This document shows, one piece after another, positions 51,551-59,807 of a DNA stretch of 64,000 bases (positions within the stretch are counted from its first letter, which is position 1; every line of letters begins with the position of its first letter). The notes under the pieces are model-generated. The model was not told the DNA's origin and ran no database searches. It saw nothing but the letters and a program-made list of their open reading frames with translations. The position numbers and the translations under genes were made by a program. Source of the stretch: Elusimicrobiota bacterium (GTDB taxonomy: Bacteria > Elusimicrobiota > Elusimicrobia > UBA1565 > UBA9628); contig JACRDQ010000036.1 of assembly GCA_016218545.1 (NCBI GenBank), positions 1-64,000 on the forward strand, written 5' to 3'.

Positions 51551-52663
51551 ATGAAGACCATCGCCTTGTTCTCCGCCGCGGTCCTCTCCGTCTCTCCGGC
51601 CCTCGCCGCCCAGGCCGAAGCAGCCAAGAAGGAAGCTCCGAGCATCGAGGTCGTCTTCGTCCTGGACACCACGGGCAGCATGGGCGGGCTGCTGGAGGGC
51701 GCCAAGCGCAAGATCTGGTCCATCGTCAATGACATGGCCGAGGGCAAGCCCACCCCGAAGATCAAGATGGGCGTGGTCGCCTATCGCGACCGCAGCGACC
51801 AGTACCTCACCCAGGTGGAACCCCTGACGGCCAACCTCGACGCGGTCTATGAAAAGCTCCTGGCGCTCAGGGCCCAAGGCGGCGGGGACGGCCCCGAGGA
51901 CGTGCTCACCGCGCTCGACCACGCGGTCTCCAAGGCGGGCTGGAGCTCGACGCCCCGGACCCTGCGCATCGTCTTCCTGGTAGGTGACGCTCCCCCGCAC
52001 GAGGACTACACGGACGTCCCCCCTTACGCCAAGACGGTCCAGGCCGCGGTCCTCAAGGGCATCAAGGTCAACGCCATCCGCTGCGGGACCGACGCGGCCA
52101 CGGGCCAGGCCTGGCAGTCCATCGCGCGCCTGGGAGAAGGGAAGTTCTTCACCATCGACCAAGGCGGAGGCGTCCGGGCCGCGGACACCCCCTTCGACCG
52201 CGACATCGCAGCGCTCCAGGCCAAGATCGACGGCACGACCCTCGCCTTCGGCTCCATGGCCGCGGAAGCCAGGGGAGACGCGGTCCGTGGCGTGGGCTTC
52301 ATGTCCGCGGCCCCCGCCTCGGCCATGGCGGCCCGCGCCGAGTACAAAGCCAAGACCGGCTTCTCCAGGGAGAAGGACCTCCTGGCAGCGGTGGAGGGAG
52401 GCACGGTCGCGCTGGCGAAGGTCCGAGACAGCGAGCTTCCGGACTCCATGAAAGGCAAGTCCCTGGCGGAGAAGCAGGCCCACCTCGCCAGGGTCGCGGA
52501 GGAGCGGGCAGCGCTGGGCAGGAAGATCGCCGAGCTCTCCAAGAAGCGTGCGCGCTTCCTCGCCGAGCAGGCTGCCAACGCGCCCGCCTCAAAAGACAGC
52601 TTCGACGCGAAGGTGACCGAGACCCTGCGCGAGCAGGCCCGCTCAGTCGGCATCAATTACTGA
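51551..52663 (+). CDS. Exported von Willebrand factor A domain protein
   Basis: 370 residues, signal peptide 1-20 (MKTIALFSAAVLSVSPALAA). The VWA domain (30-215) opens with FVLDTTGSMGG, a metal-ion-dependent adhesion site (Asp39, Thr41, Ser43), and includes VAYRDRSD and FLVGDAPPHED for the further ligands. A helical region of about 130 residues (EKQAHLARVAEERAALGRKIAEL) forms the tail. VWA proteins bind partner proteins through the metal; the partner is not known. It stands alone, with palindromes on both sides. Confidence 0.85.
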   Translation: MKTIALFSAAVLSVSPALAAQAEAAKKEAPSIEVVFVLDTTGSMGGLLEGAKRKIWSIVNDMAEGKPTPKIKMGVVAYRDRSDQYLTQVEPLTANLDAVYEKLLALRAQGGGDGPEDVLTALDHAVSKAGWSSTPRTLRIVFLVGDAPPHEDYTDVPPYAKTVQAAVLKGIKVNAIRCGTDAATGQAWQSIARLGEGKFFTIDQGGGVRAADTPFDRDIAALQAKIDGTTLAFGSMAAEARGDAVRGVGFMSAAPASAMAARAEYKAKTGFSREKDLLAAVEGGTVALAKVRDSELPDSMKGKSLAEKQAHLARVAEERAALGRKIAELSKKRARFLAEQAANAPASKDSFDAKVTETLREQARSVGINY

Positions 52664-52682
52664 CGCACTGGCGCCAGTATGT

Positions 52683-52739
52683 GGCCCAGAAACGCAACAC
52701 CGCTGGTGTCAGACACCAGCGGTGTTGCGTTTCTGGGCC
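52683..52739. repeat. 57-base perfect palindrome of the GGTGTC-N-GACACC family
   Basis: Self-complementary around A52711. The central 31 bases are identical to those of the copy at 45582-45638; further out an A-T pair there is G-C here on both arms. It lies between the convergent VWA and beta-barrel genes. Confidence 0.95.
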
Positions 52740-52746
52740 GGCTGGG

Positions 52747-53502
52747 TCAGAACTGGAAGCCGGTGCTCGCGAAGTAGCCCTGGTTGCCGTGCAGGAGCAT
52801 GGCCCCGCCGTTGAGCGTGAAGAACATGAGCTTGAGCTCGGCCCCGGCGATGAACCGCGAGCCCGTGGCGGTCTCGCTCAGGCCCTGGACGGTCGCGTTC
52901 GTGACCCAGGAGCCCCCGGACTGCACGAGCGCGGACTCCACCGTGAGGTTCGTGGCGTCGAAGCCCGCGCCGATGTAGGGGGCGACGAACGGCAGGTCCC
53001 AGGTCGCCATGGCGTTCAAGCCCAGATGGGAGGCCTTGAAGGCCGCGAAGTCGATCTTGTCGCCGAACGCCGAGACCCCGATGTTCGGGATGGCCTTGGT
53101 CGTGATGCCGGATTTGAAGGCACACCAGCGCACTCCTCCGCCGATGATGGATAGGTTCTGCACCCTGAACCCGTGGGCCACGACGTCTAGGTTGAACGGG
53201 AGTCCGATGGCCGCCTCGGCCACGGGGATGCCGAAGGTCGTGATCCCGGCTTCACGCAGCACGATATTGTCCTTGTCCGGCTTGTTCTGGATGGCGGCCA
53301 CGATCTTGACCGAGGGATGGAAGGTGCCCAGGGGACGTGCCGGGGCGAAGCCCGTGGCCCCGACCAAACCCCCCACGTCCAGGGCGAAAGGCTTCACGAG
53401 GTCCTGCCTGATGCGTTGCTCGAACTCGCTGTAGACGCCGGCCGACACCGGAGCGGCGGTTGCGACGAGAAAGGACGCCAACACGAGGATCATGGTCTTC
53501 AT
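52747..53502 (-). CDS. Outer-membrane beta-barrel protein of unknown function
   Basis: 251 residues from the ATG at 53502. Signal peptide 1-21 (ending VSAG). The rest alternates strands and loops (NLDVVAHGFRVQNLSIIGGGVRW, PFVAPYIGAGFDATNLTVESAL) and ends in STGFQF, with the C-terminal Phe typical of BAM-assembled barrels. It has its own promoter. No conserved function is recognised. Confidence 0.7.
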   Translation of the reverse strand: MKTMILVLASFLVATAAPVSAGVYSEFEQRIRQDLVKPFALDVGGLVGATGFAPARPLGTFHPSVKIVAAIQNKPDKDNIVLREAGITTFGIPVAEAAIGLPFNLDVVAHGFRVQNLSIIGGGVRWCAFKSGITTKAIPNIGVSAFGDKIDFAAFKASHLGLNAMATWDLPFVAPYIGAGFDATNLTVESALVQSGGSWVTNATVQGLSETATGSRFIAGAELKLMFFTLNGGAMLLHGNQGYFASTGFQF

Positions 53503-53508
53503 ACCCTG

Positions 53509-53538
53509 ATTCTGGCAAATGGGGGTCGGCTTTATCAA
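53509..53538 (-). promoter_or_regulatory. Promoter of the beta-barrel gene
   Basis: Minus strand TTGATA (53533-53538), 18-base spacer, CAGAAT (53509-53514), 6 bases before the ATG at 53502. Confidence 0.5.
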
Positions 53539-53679
53539 TATGGAACCCCGATCCGACTAGGCCCTTTTCCTCGCCATTCCTGGGACGAAGGTCCCATGCG
53601 GCTTCCCGGCGGGCGTTGATACAATGTAAGCCGTGAGACAGGCCAGCCCGCTCCCGCTGATTCCTCCGGAGGAGACCCC

Positions 53680-54453
53680 ATGAAGACCCTCGTCGCAGCC
53701 CTGGCAGCCGTGCTCTGCGCAGCGCCTTTCGCCGCGGCCAATGAGAATCTGACCGCCGGACTTCCCTCCAAGCTGGACATCCCCAAGTTCCAACTCAAGC
53801 AGGCCGGGCCGCCGCCGCAGGTGAGCGCCGTGGAGAGCACCATCGTGGCCATGAACGACGGCGCAGGCGTCGGGGCCGAGGTCGTCGAGTTCCTCAAGGC
53901 AACGGGCGTGCGCATCGAGTTCCGCAAGCAGGCCGCGCCCTCCAGCCTCGAAGCCAAGCCCGGGGCCAAGGCGGTCATCGCCCTCAGCCAGGGTCTTCCC
54001 CTCTACCCCCGCATCCTCGCCCCCTACATCACGCGCGAGGCTTCCAAGCTCATGCTCGACGGCATGGTGGAGAGCGCGGAGAAGGAGTACATGAAGCTCA
54101 GCATGACCGTCAGGGTCTGGCTCGAGCTCGGAGGCTCCTCCCGCTCCCTGCCCGAGATCGAGACCATCAACCACTTCAAGGACGCGGCCCTCGCGGACTC
54201 CTTCAAGATCTGGCTCGACGGCCCGGGCTCGGAACTCGCCCTCGACCGCATCGGCAAGAAGACCGGCCAGGAGCTCATCCCGGTCATGCAGGACCGGGTG
54301 GCCGCCGAGATCGCGGTCCGCCGGGCTGGCGACCCGACCCGCTCCATGCTCGAGAAGCTCCTCGCCGGGCTCGAGGAAGACAACAAGCGCTTCCTGACCT
54401 TCCACATGGCCGAGCGCGAGTGGCGGATGTCCAACGACTTCAGGCTCAGATAA
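53680..54453 (+). CDS. Secreted protein of unknown function
   Basis: 257 residues, signal peptide 1-20 (MKTLVAALAAVLCAAPFAAA). The mature part is mixed alpha/beta with a long helical region in the C-terminal half (LMLDGMVESAEKEYMKLSMTVRVW). No motif is recognised. A GGAGGAG site precedes the ATG. It is followed 28 bases on by another secreted protein gene with the same direction, so they may share a transcript. Confidence 0.6.
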   Translation: MKTLVAALAAVLCAAPFAAANENLTAGLPSKLDIPKFQLKQAGPPPQVSAVESTIVAMNDGAGVGAEVVEFLKATGVRIEFRKQAAPSSLEAKPGAKAVIALSQGLPLYPRILAPYITREASKLMLDGMVESAEKEYMKLSMTVRVWLELGGSSRSLPEIETINHFKDAALADSFKIWLDGPGSELALDRIGKKTGQELIPVMQDRVAAEIAVRRAGDPTRSMLEKLLAGLEEDNKRFLTFHMAEREWRMSNDFRLR

Positions 54454-54481
54454 GCCAGGAACCATCAAGGAGGCTTGAACG

Positions 54482-55105
54482 ATGAGAGGCATTCGAGCGA
54501 TCGCAGCCGGGCTCGTGGTGCTGTCCTGCGTGGCCGCGGCTCAGGCGTCCGACGCCAGGCCCGCGAGCTTCGAGTCCCTGGTGACCCAAGCCTGGGACAC
54601 CGTGTCCACGGGCATCAGCGGATTCAAGACCTGGGTGACCGGAGGCCAGCAGGAGGAGCTGTACCCTCCCCGCACCACCCTGATGAAGGTCGGCAAGTGC
54701 TGGACCAGGGCCGAGAACGCCAAAGCCGACGAACTGGGCATGCCCAAGGAGTTCTGCGTGGACATCGTGGGGGTCGAGGTCCACTTCCCCTACTACCACC
54801 CCTTCACCCTGGGCTCCGTCATGCTCCTCGAGGGCAGCCCCGTGTCCGGCAGGCTCCACATCTCCGGCGGCGCCCGGGAGGCGTCGGGCTGGAACATCGT
54901 GGGCTCCCTGACCTCCGGGAAGAAGGCCGCGGAGGTGTGCGGCGAGCTCAACCACTCGGGCGCTGCGATCTACGTCGGGACCGACGTGGAGGGAAGGATC
55001 AAGGAGGAGGCCCCTGTCTCGGTGCGCGGGTTCATGTTCGACGGCGCCTCCCTCTGCAGGACTCCTGCCAAGTCCGTGGAGGTGGCCTACACCCTCAAGC
55101 CGTAG
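54482..55105 (+). CDS. Secreted protein of unknown function
   Basis: 207 residues, signal peptide 1-22. Four Cys in the mature chain (KCW, FCVD, VCGE, LCRT) could form disulphides. Beta-rich, no recognised family. AAGGAGG lies 8 bases before the ATG. A strong terminator hairpin follows at 55111-55161. Confidence 0.6.
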   Translation: MRGIRAIAAGLVVLSCVAAAQASDARPASFESLVTQAWDTVSTGISGFKTWVTGGQQEELYPPRTTLMKVGKCWTRAENAKADELGMPKEFCVDIVGVEVHFPYYHPFTLGSVMLLEGSPVSGRLHISGGAREASGWNIVGSLTSGKKAAEVCGELNHSGAAIYVGTDVEGRIKEEAPVSVRGFMFDGASLCRTPAKSVEVAYTLKP

Positions 55106-55110
55106 GACGC

Positions 55111-55161
55111 TCCCAAAAAGAGAGAGAGCCGGCTAGAAGCCGGCTCTCTCTCTTTTTGGGA
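55111..55161. terminator. Strong bidirectional terminator hairpin
   Basis: A 24-base perfect stem with a 3-base loop (arms 55111-55134 and 55138-55161), its stem carrying runs of A on one side and T on the other, so it can act on both strands. It follows the secreted-protein gene. Confidence 0.85.
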
Positions 55162-55176
55162 GGACGGCCGCCCCTA

Positions 55177-55217
55177 CAAAAAGAAACCGCCCGCGCCGCT
55201 TGGGGCGGCGCGGGCGG
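55177..55217 (-). terminator. Intrinsic terminator of the cold-shock gene
   Basis: CCGCCCGCGCCGC and GCGGCGCGGGCGG pair (55187-55199 with 55205-55217). On the minus strand the stem is followed by TTTCTTTTTG. Confidence 0.9.
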
Positions 55218-55236
55218 GTACAGGCTTTCTGTTATG

Positions 55237-55440
55237 TCAGATTTTCCTGACGTTCGTCGCGCGAGGTCCCTTATCGGACTGCTGGGTCTCGAACTCGACG
55301 GCCTGATTCTCGGCCAAAGTCTTGAACCCGTCACCCAAGATCGCCGAGTGATGGACGAAAAGATCTTTGGAACCGTCATCCGGCGTGATGAAGCCGAATC
55401 CCTTCTGGTCGTTGAACCACTTCACTTTGCCCGTAGCCAT
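55237..55440 (-). CDS. csp: Cold-shock domain protein
   Basis: 67 residues from the ATG at 55440. A single OB-fold cold-shock domain with RNP1 KGFGFITP and RNP2 DLFVHHSAI, starting [11 protein letters not shown]. Such proteins bind single-stranded RNA or DNA and melt mRNA structure. TATAAT at 55520-55525 implies a leader of about 72 bases, which is moderately long, as cold-shock mRNAs often have. It is bounded by its own terminator. Confidence 0.97.
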   Translation of the reverse strand: MATGKVKWFNDQKGFGFITPDDGSKDLFVHHSAILGDGFKTLAENQAVEFETQQSDKGPRATNVRKI

Positions 55441-55519
55441 TATTCTTGTATTAACCTCTAACCTTACGGCATGCCCACGTACTTCTTGTGGCGGAGGGCT
55501 TGCTCCACCCTCCACCTAT

Positions 55520-55525
55520 ATTATA
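55520..55525 (-). promoter_or_regulatory. -10 element (TATAAT) of the cold-shock gene
   Basis: Perfect TATAAT on the minus strand, 79 bases before the ATG. A GAGGTTAAT ribosome-binding region lies about 12 bases before the start. Confidence 0.6.
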
Positions 55526-55561
55526 GCAGATTTCCGGCCTCAGTAGACGCGCGCCCAGGGC

Positions 55562-55999
55562 TCACCCCGGCTGGCCCGCGGCAGGGTCCTCGGGCTTGTA
55601 CGAGGCCTCGATCTTGCACGAGAGCCGGCAGCCGCAGACCTCCGCGGCGCCCGCGTAGATGGGGTTCTGGCAGACGCCGGAGGATTCGCTGGCCGTCTGG
55701 CGGGAGTCGAGGACGGACTCCAGCTTGGCCTCCAGGTTGAACGTGCCTCCTCCGCAGCGGCCAGGGCAGGCCACAGCGAAGTTGCAGCGGTCCGGCGGGT
55801 TGAAGACGCGGCTCTCCTCGGAGAAAAGCTGACTCTGGGGGCCCCTGATCTCGAGGCGGATGGAAAGGCGCTGGACATCCGGGAAACGTCGGGCCAGCGT
55901 GTCCCCGGAGCGCGTGCGGCGATCCTCCTCCTCATTTCTCTGGACCTTGAGCTCGTTCTTGCTCGGTCCCGGATTCCTGCGCTTCTTGAAATATGCCAT
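55562..55999 (-). CDS. Cys-rich cytoplasmic protein of unknown function
   Basis: 145 residues, no signal peptide. The N-terminal 45 residues are strongly basic and polar (MAYFKKRRNPGPSKNELKVQRNEEED). The centre holds CNFAVACPGRCGGG and the C-terminal part VCGCRLSCK, seven or eight Cys in all, suggesting bound zinc or an iron-sulphur cluster. Not recognised. The start is 5 bases after a perfect TATAAT with no ribosome-binding site. Confidence 0.55.
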   Translation of the reverse strand: MAYFKKRRNPGPSKNELKVQRNEEEDRRTRSGDTLARRFPDVQRLSIRLEIRGPQSQLFSEESRVFNPPDRCNFAVACPGRCGGGTFNLEAKLESVLDSRQTASESSGVCQNPIYAGAAEVCGCRLSCKIEASYKPEDPAAGQPG

Positions 56000-56004
56000 G
56001 GTGC

Positions 56005-56010
56005 ATTATA
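56005..56010 (-). promoter_or_regulatory. -10 element (TATAAT) directly before the Cys-rich gene
   Basis: TATAAT on the minus strand, only 5 bases before the ATG at 55999; a leaderless transcript is expected. Confidence 0.6.
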
Positions 56011-56071
56011 GCAAGTGTGGCCGCCGCCGCCATATGCTGGTGCCAAGCATTCGGGAGATCCGAACACTCCT

Positions 56072-56110
56072 GAACGCAACAGCTGGTGTCTGACACCAGC
56101 TGTTGCGTTC
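56072..56110. repeat. 39-base palindrome of the GGTGTC-N-GACACC family
   Basis: Perfect arms of 19 bases around T56091, core GCTGGTGTCTGACACCAGC, flanking GCAACA/TGTTGC. It lies between the divergent Cys-rich gene and the TPR lipoprotein gene. Confidence 0.95.
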
Positions 56111-56190
56111 GCCAGCAGGTGCGTTGCGGGACTTTCGAATGCCTGACAGAGCATATCAGTAGCGTATTTTGGTAACATTGGGCTAGGCCC

Positions 56191-56763
56191 ATGGCCAGGA
56201 ACCCTCGCCCAGTCCCGGGACTTGCGCTCCCAGCCCTCTTGACCGTCCTCCTGTCCCCCTGGTGCCTTGCCTCGTGCGGCGGCGTCCAACCCGCAGACGA
56301 GGAATACGTAGCGGCCCCGCCCGAAGGCGAGGAAGAGGGAGAGGAGAGCGCCTCCCAGGACACCATCGAGGAGCACTTCCAGAAGGCTGACAAGCTGCTC
56401 GCGGATGAGAACGGACCCGAGGCCCTTCTCGAGCTCCAGGAGGTCGCCCGCAGGCTCGACCCCAACGACCCGCGCATGCTCCGCTACCACGAGCGCATCG
56501 GCAGCGTGCACTTCGCCGAGAACGACTTCACCGCGGCCAAGGAATCCTACACCCGCGCCATCAAACTCTCCAAGGACCTCCGGGTCGAGGATGCGGCGGT
56601 GGCCGACGTGTACACCGGCATGGGCTTGTGCCTGCTCCGCGAGCGCAATAACGCCTACGCCGCGAAGTTCTTCCGCAAGGCGCTGAGCCTCGACCCCCCC
56701 AAGGCGACCCGCAAGGCGATCGAAGCCCAGCTCCAGAGGATCGAGAGCCCGGCGGGCCCCTGA
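56191..56763 (+). CDS. TPR lipoprotein ahead of the pyrimidine/purine operon
   Basis: 190 residues. The signal peptide ends in LASC, a lipobox, so Cys28 would be lipidated. An acidic linker (EGEEEGEE) leads to about three TPR-type helix pairs (about 55-185: HFQKADKLLADENGPEALLELQEVARRLDPNDP...). It ends 2 bases before the pyrC start and is probably co-transcribed, although its envelope role has no link to nucleotide synthesis. A GGGCTAGGCCC motif touches the start codon. Confidence 0.75.
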   Translation: MARNPRPVPGLALPALLTVLLSPWCLASCGGVQPADEEYVAAPPEGEEEGEESASQDTIEEHFQKADKLLADENGPEALLELQEVARRLDPNDPRMLRYHERIGSVHFAENDFTAAKESYTRAIKLSKDLRVEDAAVADVYTGMGLCLLRERNNAYAAKFFRKALSLDPPKATRKAIEAQLQRIESPAGP

Positions 56764-56765
56764 CC

Positions 56766-58046
56766 TTGGTCCTGCTCATCCGCGACGGGCTGGTGGTCGA
56801 CCCCAGCCGGAAGATCGAAGCCCGCCTCGACGTCCTCCTCGAAGACGGCAAGGTCGCGGCCGTGGGACGCGGCCTCTCCGCGAAGTCCGCCTTCAAGGGC
56901 ATGCCCTCCCTCGATGCCAAGGGCTGCTGGGTCGTGCCCGGCCTCATCGACCTCCACGTGCACCTGCGCGAGCCCGGCGGAGAAGTCGCCGAGACCATCG
57001 CCTCGGGCGCGCAGGCCGCGGCCCGAGGCGGGTTCACCACGGTCCTGGCCATGCCGAACACCAAGCCGCCCGTAGACGATCCGGCCCTCCTGGCCGACCT
57101 GCGGGCCCGGGCCGCCCACGCCCCGGTGCGCGTGCTCTTCGCCGGAGCGGTCACCGAAGGCCAGGGAGGCCGGGTCCTGACGCGGCTCGAAGCCCTGGCC
57201 AAGGCCGGGGCCGCGGCGTTCTCCGACGACGGAAGGCCGGTCCGCGACCCGGACCTCATGTCCCGCGCCCTGGCACGGGCGCGGGACCTCGGCCTGCCCA
57301 TCCTCTCCCACTGCGAGGACCCGGACCTCCTCGGCGACGGGGTCATGAACGAGGGCCCCGAAGCGGACCGCCGGGGCCTCAAGGGCATCCCCCGCGCCTG
57401 CGAGACCGTCATGGTCTGCCGGGACGTCGCCCTGGCCGAGGCCACGGGAGGGAGGCTCCACATCTGCCACGCCAGCGCCGCCGGGACCGTGACCAGCCTC
57501 CGCCTGGCCAAGGCCCGGGGAACGCCGGTCACGGGCGAGGCTGCCCCGCACCACTGGACCCTCTGCGATCAGGACATCCCGGGCCGCGACCCGGACTACA
57601 AGATGAACCCGCCCCTACGCTCGGCCTCGGACCGCGACGCGGTCCGCGATGGCCTGGCGGACGGCACCATCGACGCCATCGCCTCGGACCATGCCCCGCA
57701 TCCGAGAGCAGCCAAGGCCCTGGGCTTCGAGGCGGCGCCCTTCGGCATCATCGGCCTGGAGACCTCGGTCGGCTTGGCCATGACGGTCTTGCTGGGCAAA
57801 GGGCTGACGCCCTCGGCCCTGGTGGACCGCATGAGCGCGGCTCCGGCCCGCATCCTGGGACTCAAGTCCAGGGGAAGCCTCGCGGTCGGCATGGACGCGG
57901 ATGTCGCGGTCATCGACCCAAGGCTCTCCTGGACCGTCAAGCCGCCGTTCGCCTCCAAGTCCTCCAACACGCCCTTCATGGGCATGCGGCTCAAGGGCAG
58001 GGTCCGCGCCACCATCGTGGCCGGGAGGCTCGTCCATGCTCTATGA
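56766..58046 (+). CDS. pyrC: Dihydroorotase
   Basis: 426 residues, TTG start 2 bases after the lipoprotein stop. Class I (PyrC/AllB type) amidohydrolase: DLHVHLREPG (metal-binding HxH), GGFTTVLAMPNTKP, ILSHCED, ICHASAAGT and ASDHAPH with the catalytic Asp. It closes carbamoyl-aspartate to dihydroorotate. Its last 11 bases overlap pyrD. Confidence 0.95.
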   Translation: MVLLIRDGLVVDPSRKIEARLDVLLEDGKVAAVGRGLSAKSAFKGMPSLDAKGCWVVPGLIDLHVHLREPGGEVAETIASGAQAAARGGFTTVLAMPNTKPPVDDPALLADLRARAAHAPVRVLFAGAVTEGQGGRVLTRLEALAKAGAAAFSDDGRPVRDPDLMSRALARARDLGLPILSHCEDPDLLGDGVMNEGPEADRRGLKGIPRACETVMVCRDVALAEATGGRLHICHASAAGTVTSLRLAKARGTPVTGEAAPHHWTLCDQDIPGRDPDYKMNPPLRSASDRDAVRDGLADGTIDAIASDHAPHPRAAKALGFEAAPFGIIGLETSVGLAMTVLLGKGLTPSALVDRMSAAPARILGLKSRGSLAVGMDADVAVIDPRLSWTVKPPFASKSSNTPFMGMRLKGRVRATIVAGRLVHAL

Positions 58047-59100
58047 GCCGCTCCTGAGGCCCGCCCTGTTCAAGAGCGACCCGGAGACCGCGCACGAGGC
58101 CGGCGTGCGCCTGCTGAAGGTCCTGCAGGCCATGCCCCTGGGCCGGAGCCTGGTGTCCTGGACCGCGGGACCCGCGGTCCCGGGCCTTGAGACCGAGGTC
58201 CTGGGCCTTCGATTCGACAACCCGGTGGGCCTGGCAGCCGGGTTCGACAAGGACTGCTGCCTGGCCGGCATCCTCCCCTGCCTGGGGTTCGGGTTCCTCG
58301 AGCTCGGGTCCGTCACCCTGCGTCCCCAGCCCGGCAACGCCAAGCCGCGGCTCTTCCGGATCGCGGAATCGGGGGCCATCATCAACCGCATGGGCTTCAA
58401 CGGCTGCGGAGCCTCCGCGGCCGCGGCGTCCCTCAAGGAGCTCGGCAAGGCTGCCGTGCCCCTGGGCATCAACCTCGGCCTCAACAAGGACTGCGCTCCG
58501 GACCGGGCTCCGCAGGAGTACGCCGAGACCTTCTCCATGCTCGAGCCCTTCGCGGACTACGCGGCCCTCAATGTCAGCTCCCCGAACACGCCGGGCCTGA
58601 GGGCCCTGCAGGACAAGCTCAGGCTCGAGCGGATCCTCTCGGCCCTGAAGGAGGCCAACCGGGCGGCCAAGCCCCTGCTGGTCAAGGTCGACCCCGACCA
58701 ATCCGAGGAGAACCTCAAGGACCTCCTTCCCCTCATCGCGAGCCTGGCCTCAGGCATCATCGTGTCGAACACGACCCTCTCCAGGGACGGCGTGCCGGCC
58801 GCCTTCGCCGACGTGAAGGGCGGCCTGAGCGGCAAGCCCCTGGCGCAGCGCTCCACGCGCCTGATCGCCAAGGTCTACGGGCTCACCGGAGGCAGGCTTC
58901 CCATCATCGGGGTGGGAGGCATCTTCACAGGAGCCGACGCATATGCGAAAATGAAGGCGGGCGCGAGCCTGGTGCAGGTCTACACGGGCCTCGTCTACCG
59001 CGGCCCGGCGGCGGTCCGCCGCATCCAGGCCGAGCTCGCGGAGTGCATGAGGAAGGACGGTTTCAAGACCGTAAGAGAAGTGGTCGGGAAAGGAGCCTAG
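58036..59100 (+). CDS. pyrD: Dihydroorotate dehydrogenase, quinone-dependent (class 2)
   Basis: 354 residues from the ATG at 58036. Class 2 features: N-terminal helices for membrane and quinone contact (MLYEPLLRPALFKSDPETAHE), NPVGLAAGFDKD, INRMGFNGCGA, NVSSPNTPGLR with the catalytic Ser typical of this class, and GVGGIFTGADAYAK for FMN phosphate. It couples orotate formation to the quinone pool, which fits a respiratory chain. Confidence 0.96.
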   Translation: MLYEPLLRPALFKSDPETAHEAGVRLLKVLQAMPLGRSLVSWTAGPAVPGLETEVLGLRFDNPVGLAAGFDKDCCLAGILPCLGFGFLELGSVTLRPQPGNAKPRLFRIAESGAIINRMGFNGCGASAAAASLKELGKAAVPLGINLGLNKDCAPDRAPQEYAETFSMLEPFADYAALNVSSPNTPGLRALQDKLRLERILSALKEANRAAKPLLVKVDPDQSEENLKDLLPLIASLASGIIVSNTTLSRDGVPAAFADVKGGLSGKPLAQRSTRLIAKVYGLTGGRLPIIGVGGIFTGADAYAKMKAGASLVQVYTGLVYRGPAAVRRIQAELAECMRKDGFKTVREVVGKGA

Positions 59101-59807
59101 TGACACAGGTCATCGTCGCCTTGGACGTGGACACGATCCTCAAGGAGGAGGAGCTTCTCAAGCGCCTCAAGGGGACCATCACCCATTACAAGGTCGGGCT
59201 GAGGCTCTTCACCGCGCACGGCAAGCGGGCCGTGGACCTCGTGCACCACTATGGAGGCAAGGTCTTCCTGGACCTCAAGTTCCTCGACATCCCCCAGACC
59301 GTGGCCCACGCGGTCCACGAGTCCCAGCGCCTGGGCGTGGAGGCCGTGTCCCTGCACCTGTGGGGAGGCGCGGACATGATCGCCGCCGCGGCCGAGGTCG
59401 CGCCCAGGCCCAAGCTCTGGGGCGTGACCGTGCTCACCAGCCTCCAGAACAAGGACATCAAGGTCTTCAACCGCGGCGCCCAGGTGCCGTCCATGGTCAA
59501 GAACCTGGCCAAGCTGGGCTGGGTGCACGGCATCGACGGCATCATCTGCTCGGGCCAGGAAGTCGCGCCCCTGCGCAAGAGCCTTCCGCACCTCGACCTG
59601 CGCTTCATCGTCCCCGGCATCCGGCCCGCCGGGGTCGTCCGGAACGACCAGCGCCGGATCATGACCCCGGGCGACGCCGCCAGACTCGGCATCGACCGCA
59701 TCGTCATCGGCCGGCCCATCACCATGGCGCCCGACCCCCTGAAGGCGGCGCACGATATCCTGCGCGAGATGGTGGACGCTTCACCCAGCGCCCTGGAGGC
59801 AACATGA
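59100..59807 (+). CDS. pyrF: Orotidine 5'-phosphate decarboxylase
   Basis: 235 residues, GTG start sharing the G of the pyrD TAG stop. Motifs: VALDVD, HYKVGL, FLDLKFLDIPQTV with the catalytic Asp-Lys-Asp array, VPGIRPAG, and GRPITMAPDP at the phosphate site. It makes UMP, the last step of the pathway. Confidence 0.95.
   Translation: MTQVIVALDVDTILKEEELLKRLKGTITHYKVGLRLFTAHGKRAVDLVHHYGGKVFLDLKFLDIPQTVAHAVHESQRLGVEAVSLHLWGGADMIAAAAEVAPRPKLWGVTVLTSLQNKDIKVFNRGAQVPSMVKNLAKLGWVHGIDGIICSGQEVAPLRKSLPHLDLRFIVPGIRPAGVVRNDQRRIMTPGDAARLGIDRIVIGRPITMAPDPLKAAHDILREMVDASPSALEAT

Noticed and set aside
35661..56110. CRISPR-like array from the repeated palindromes
   Set aside because: Copies are kilobases apart, have no regular spacers and no cas gene is near.
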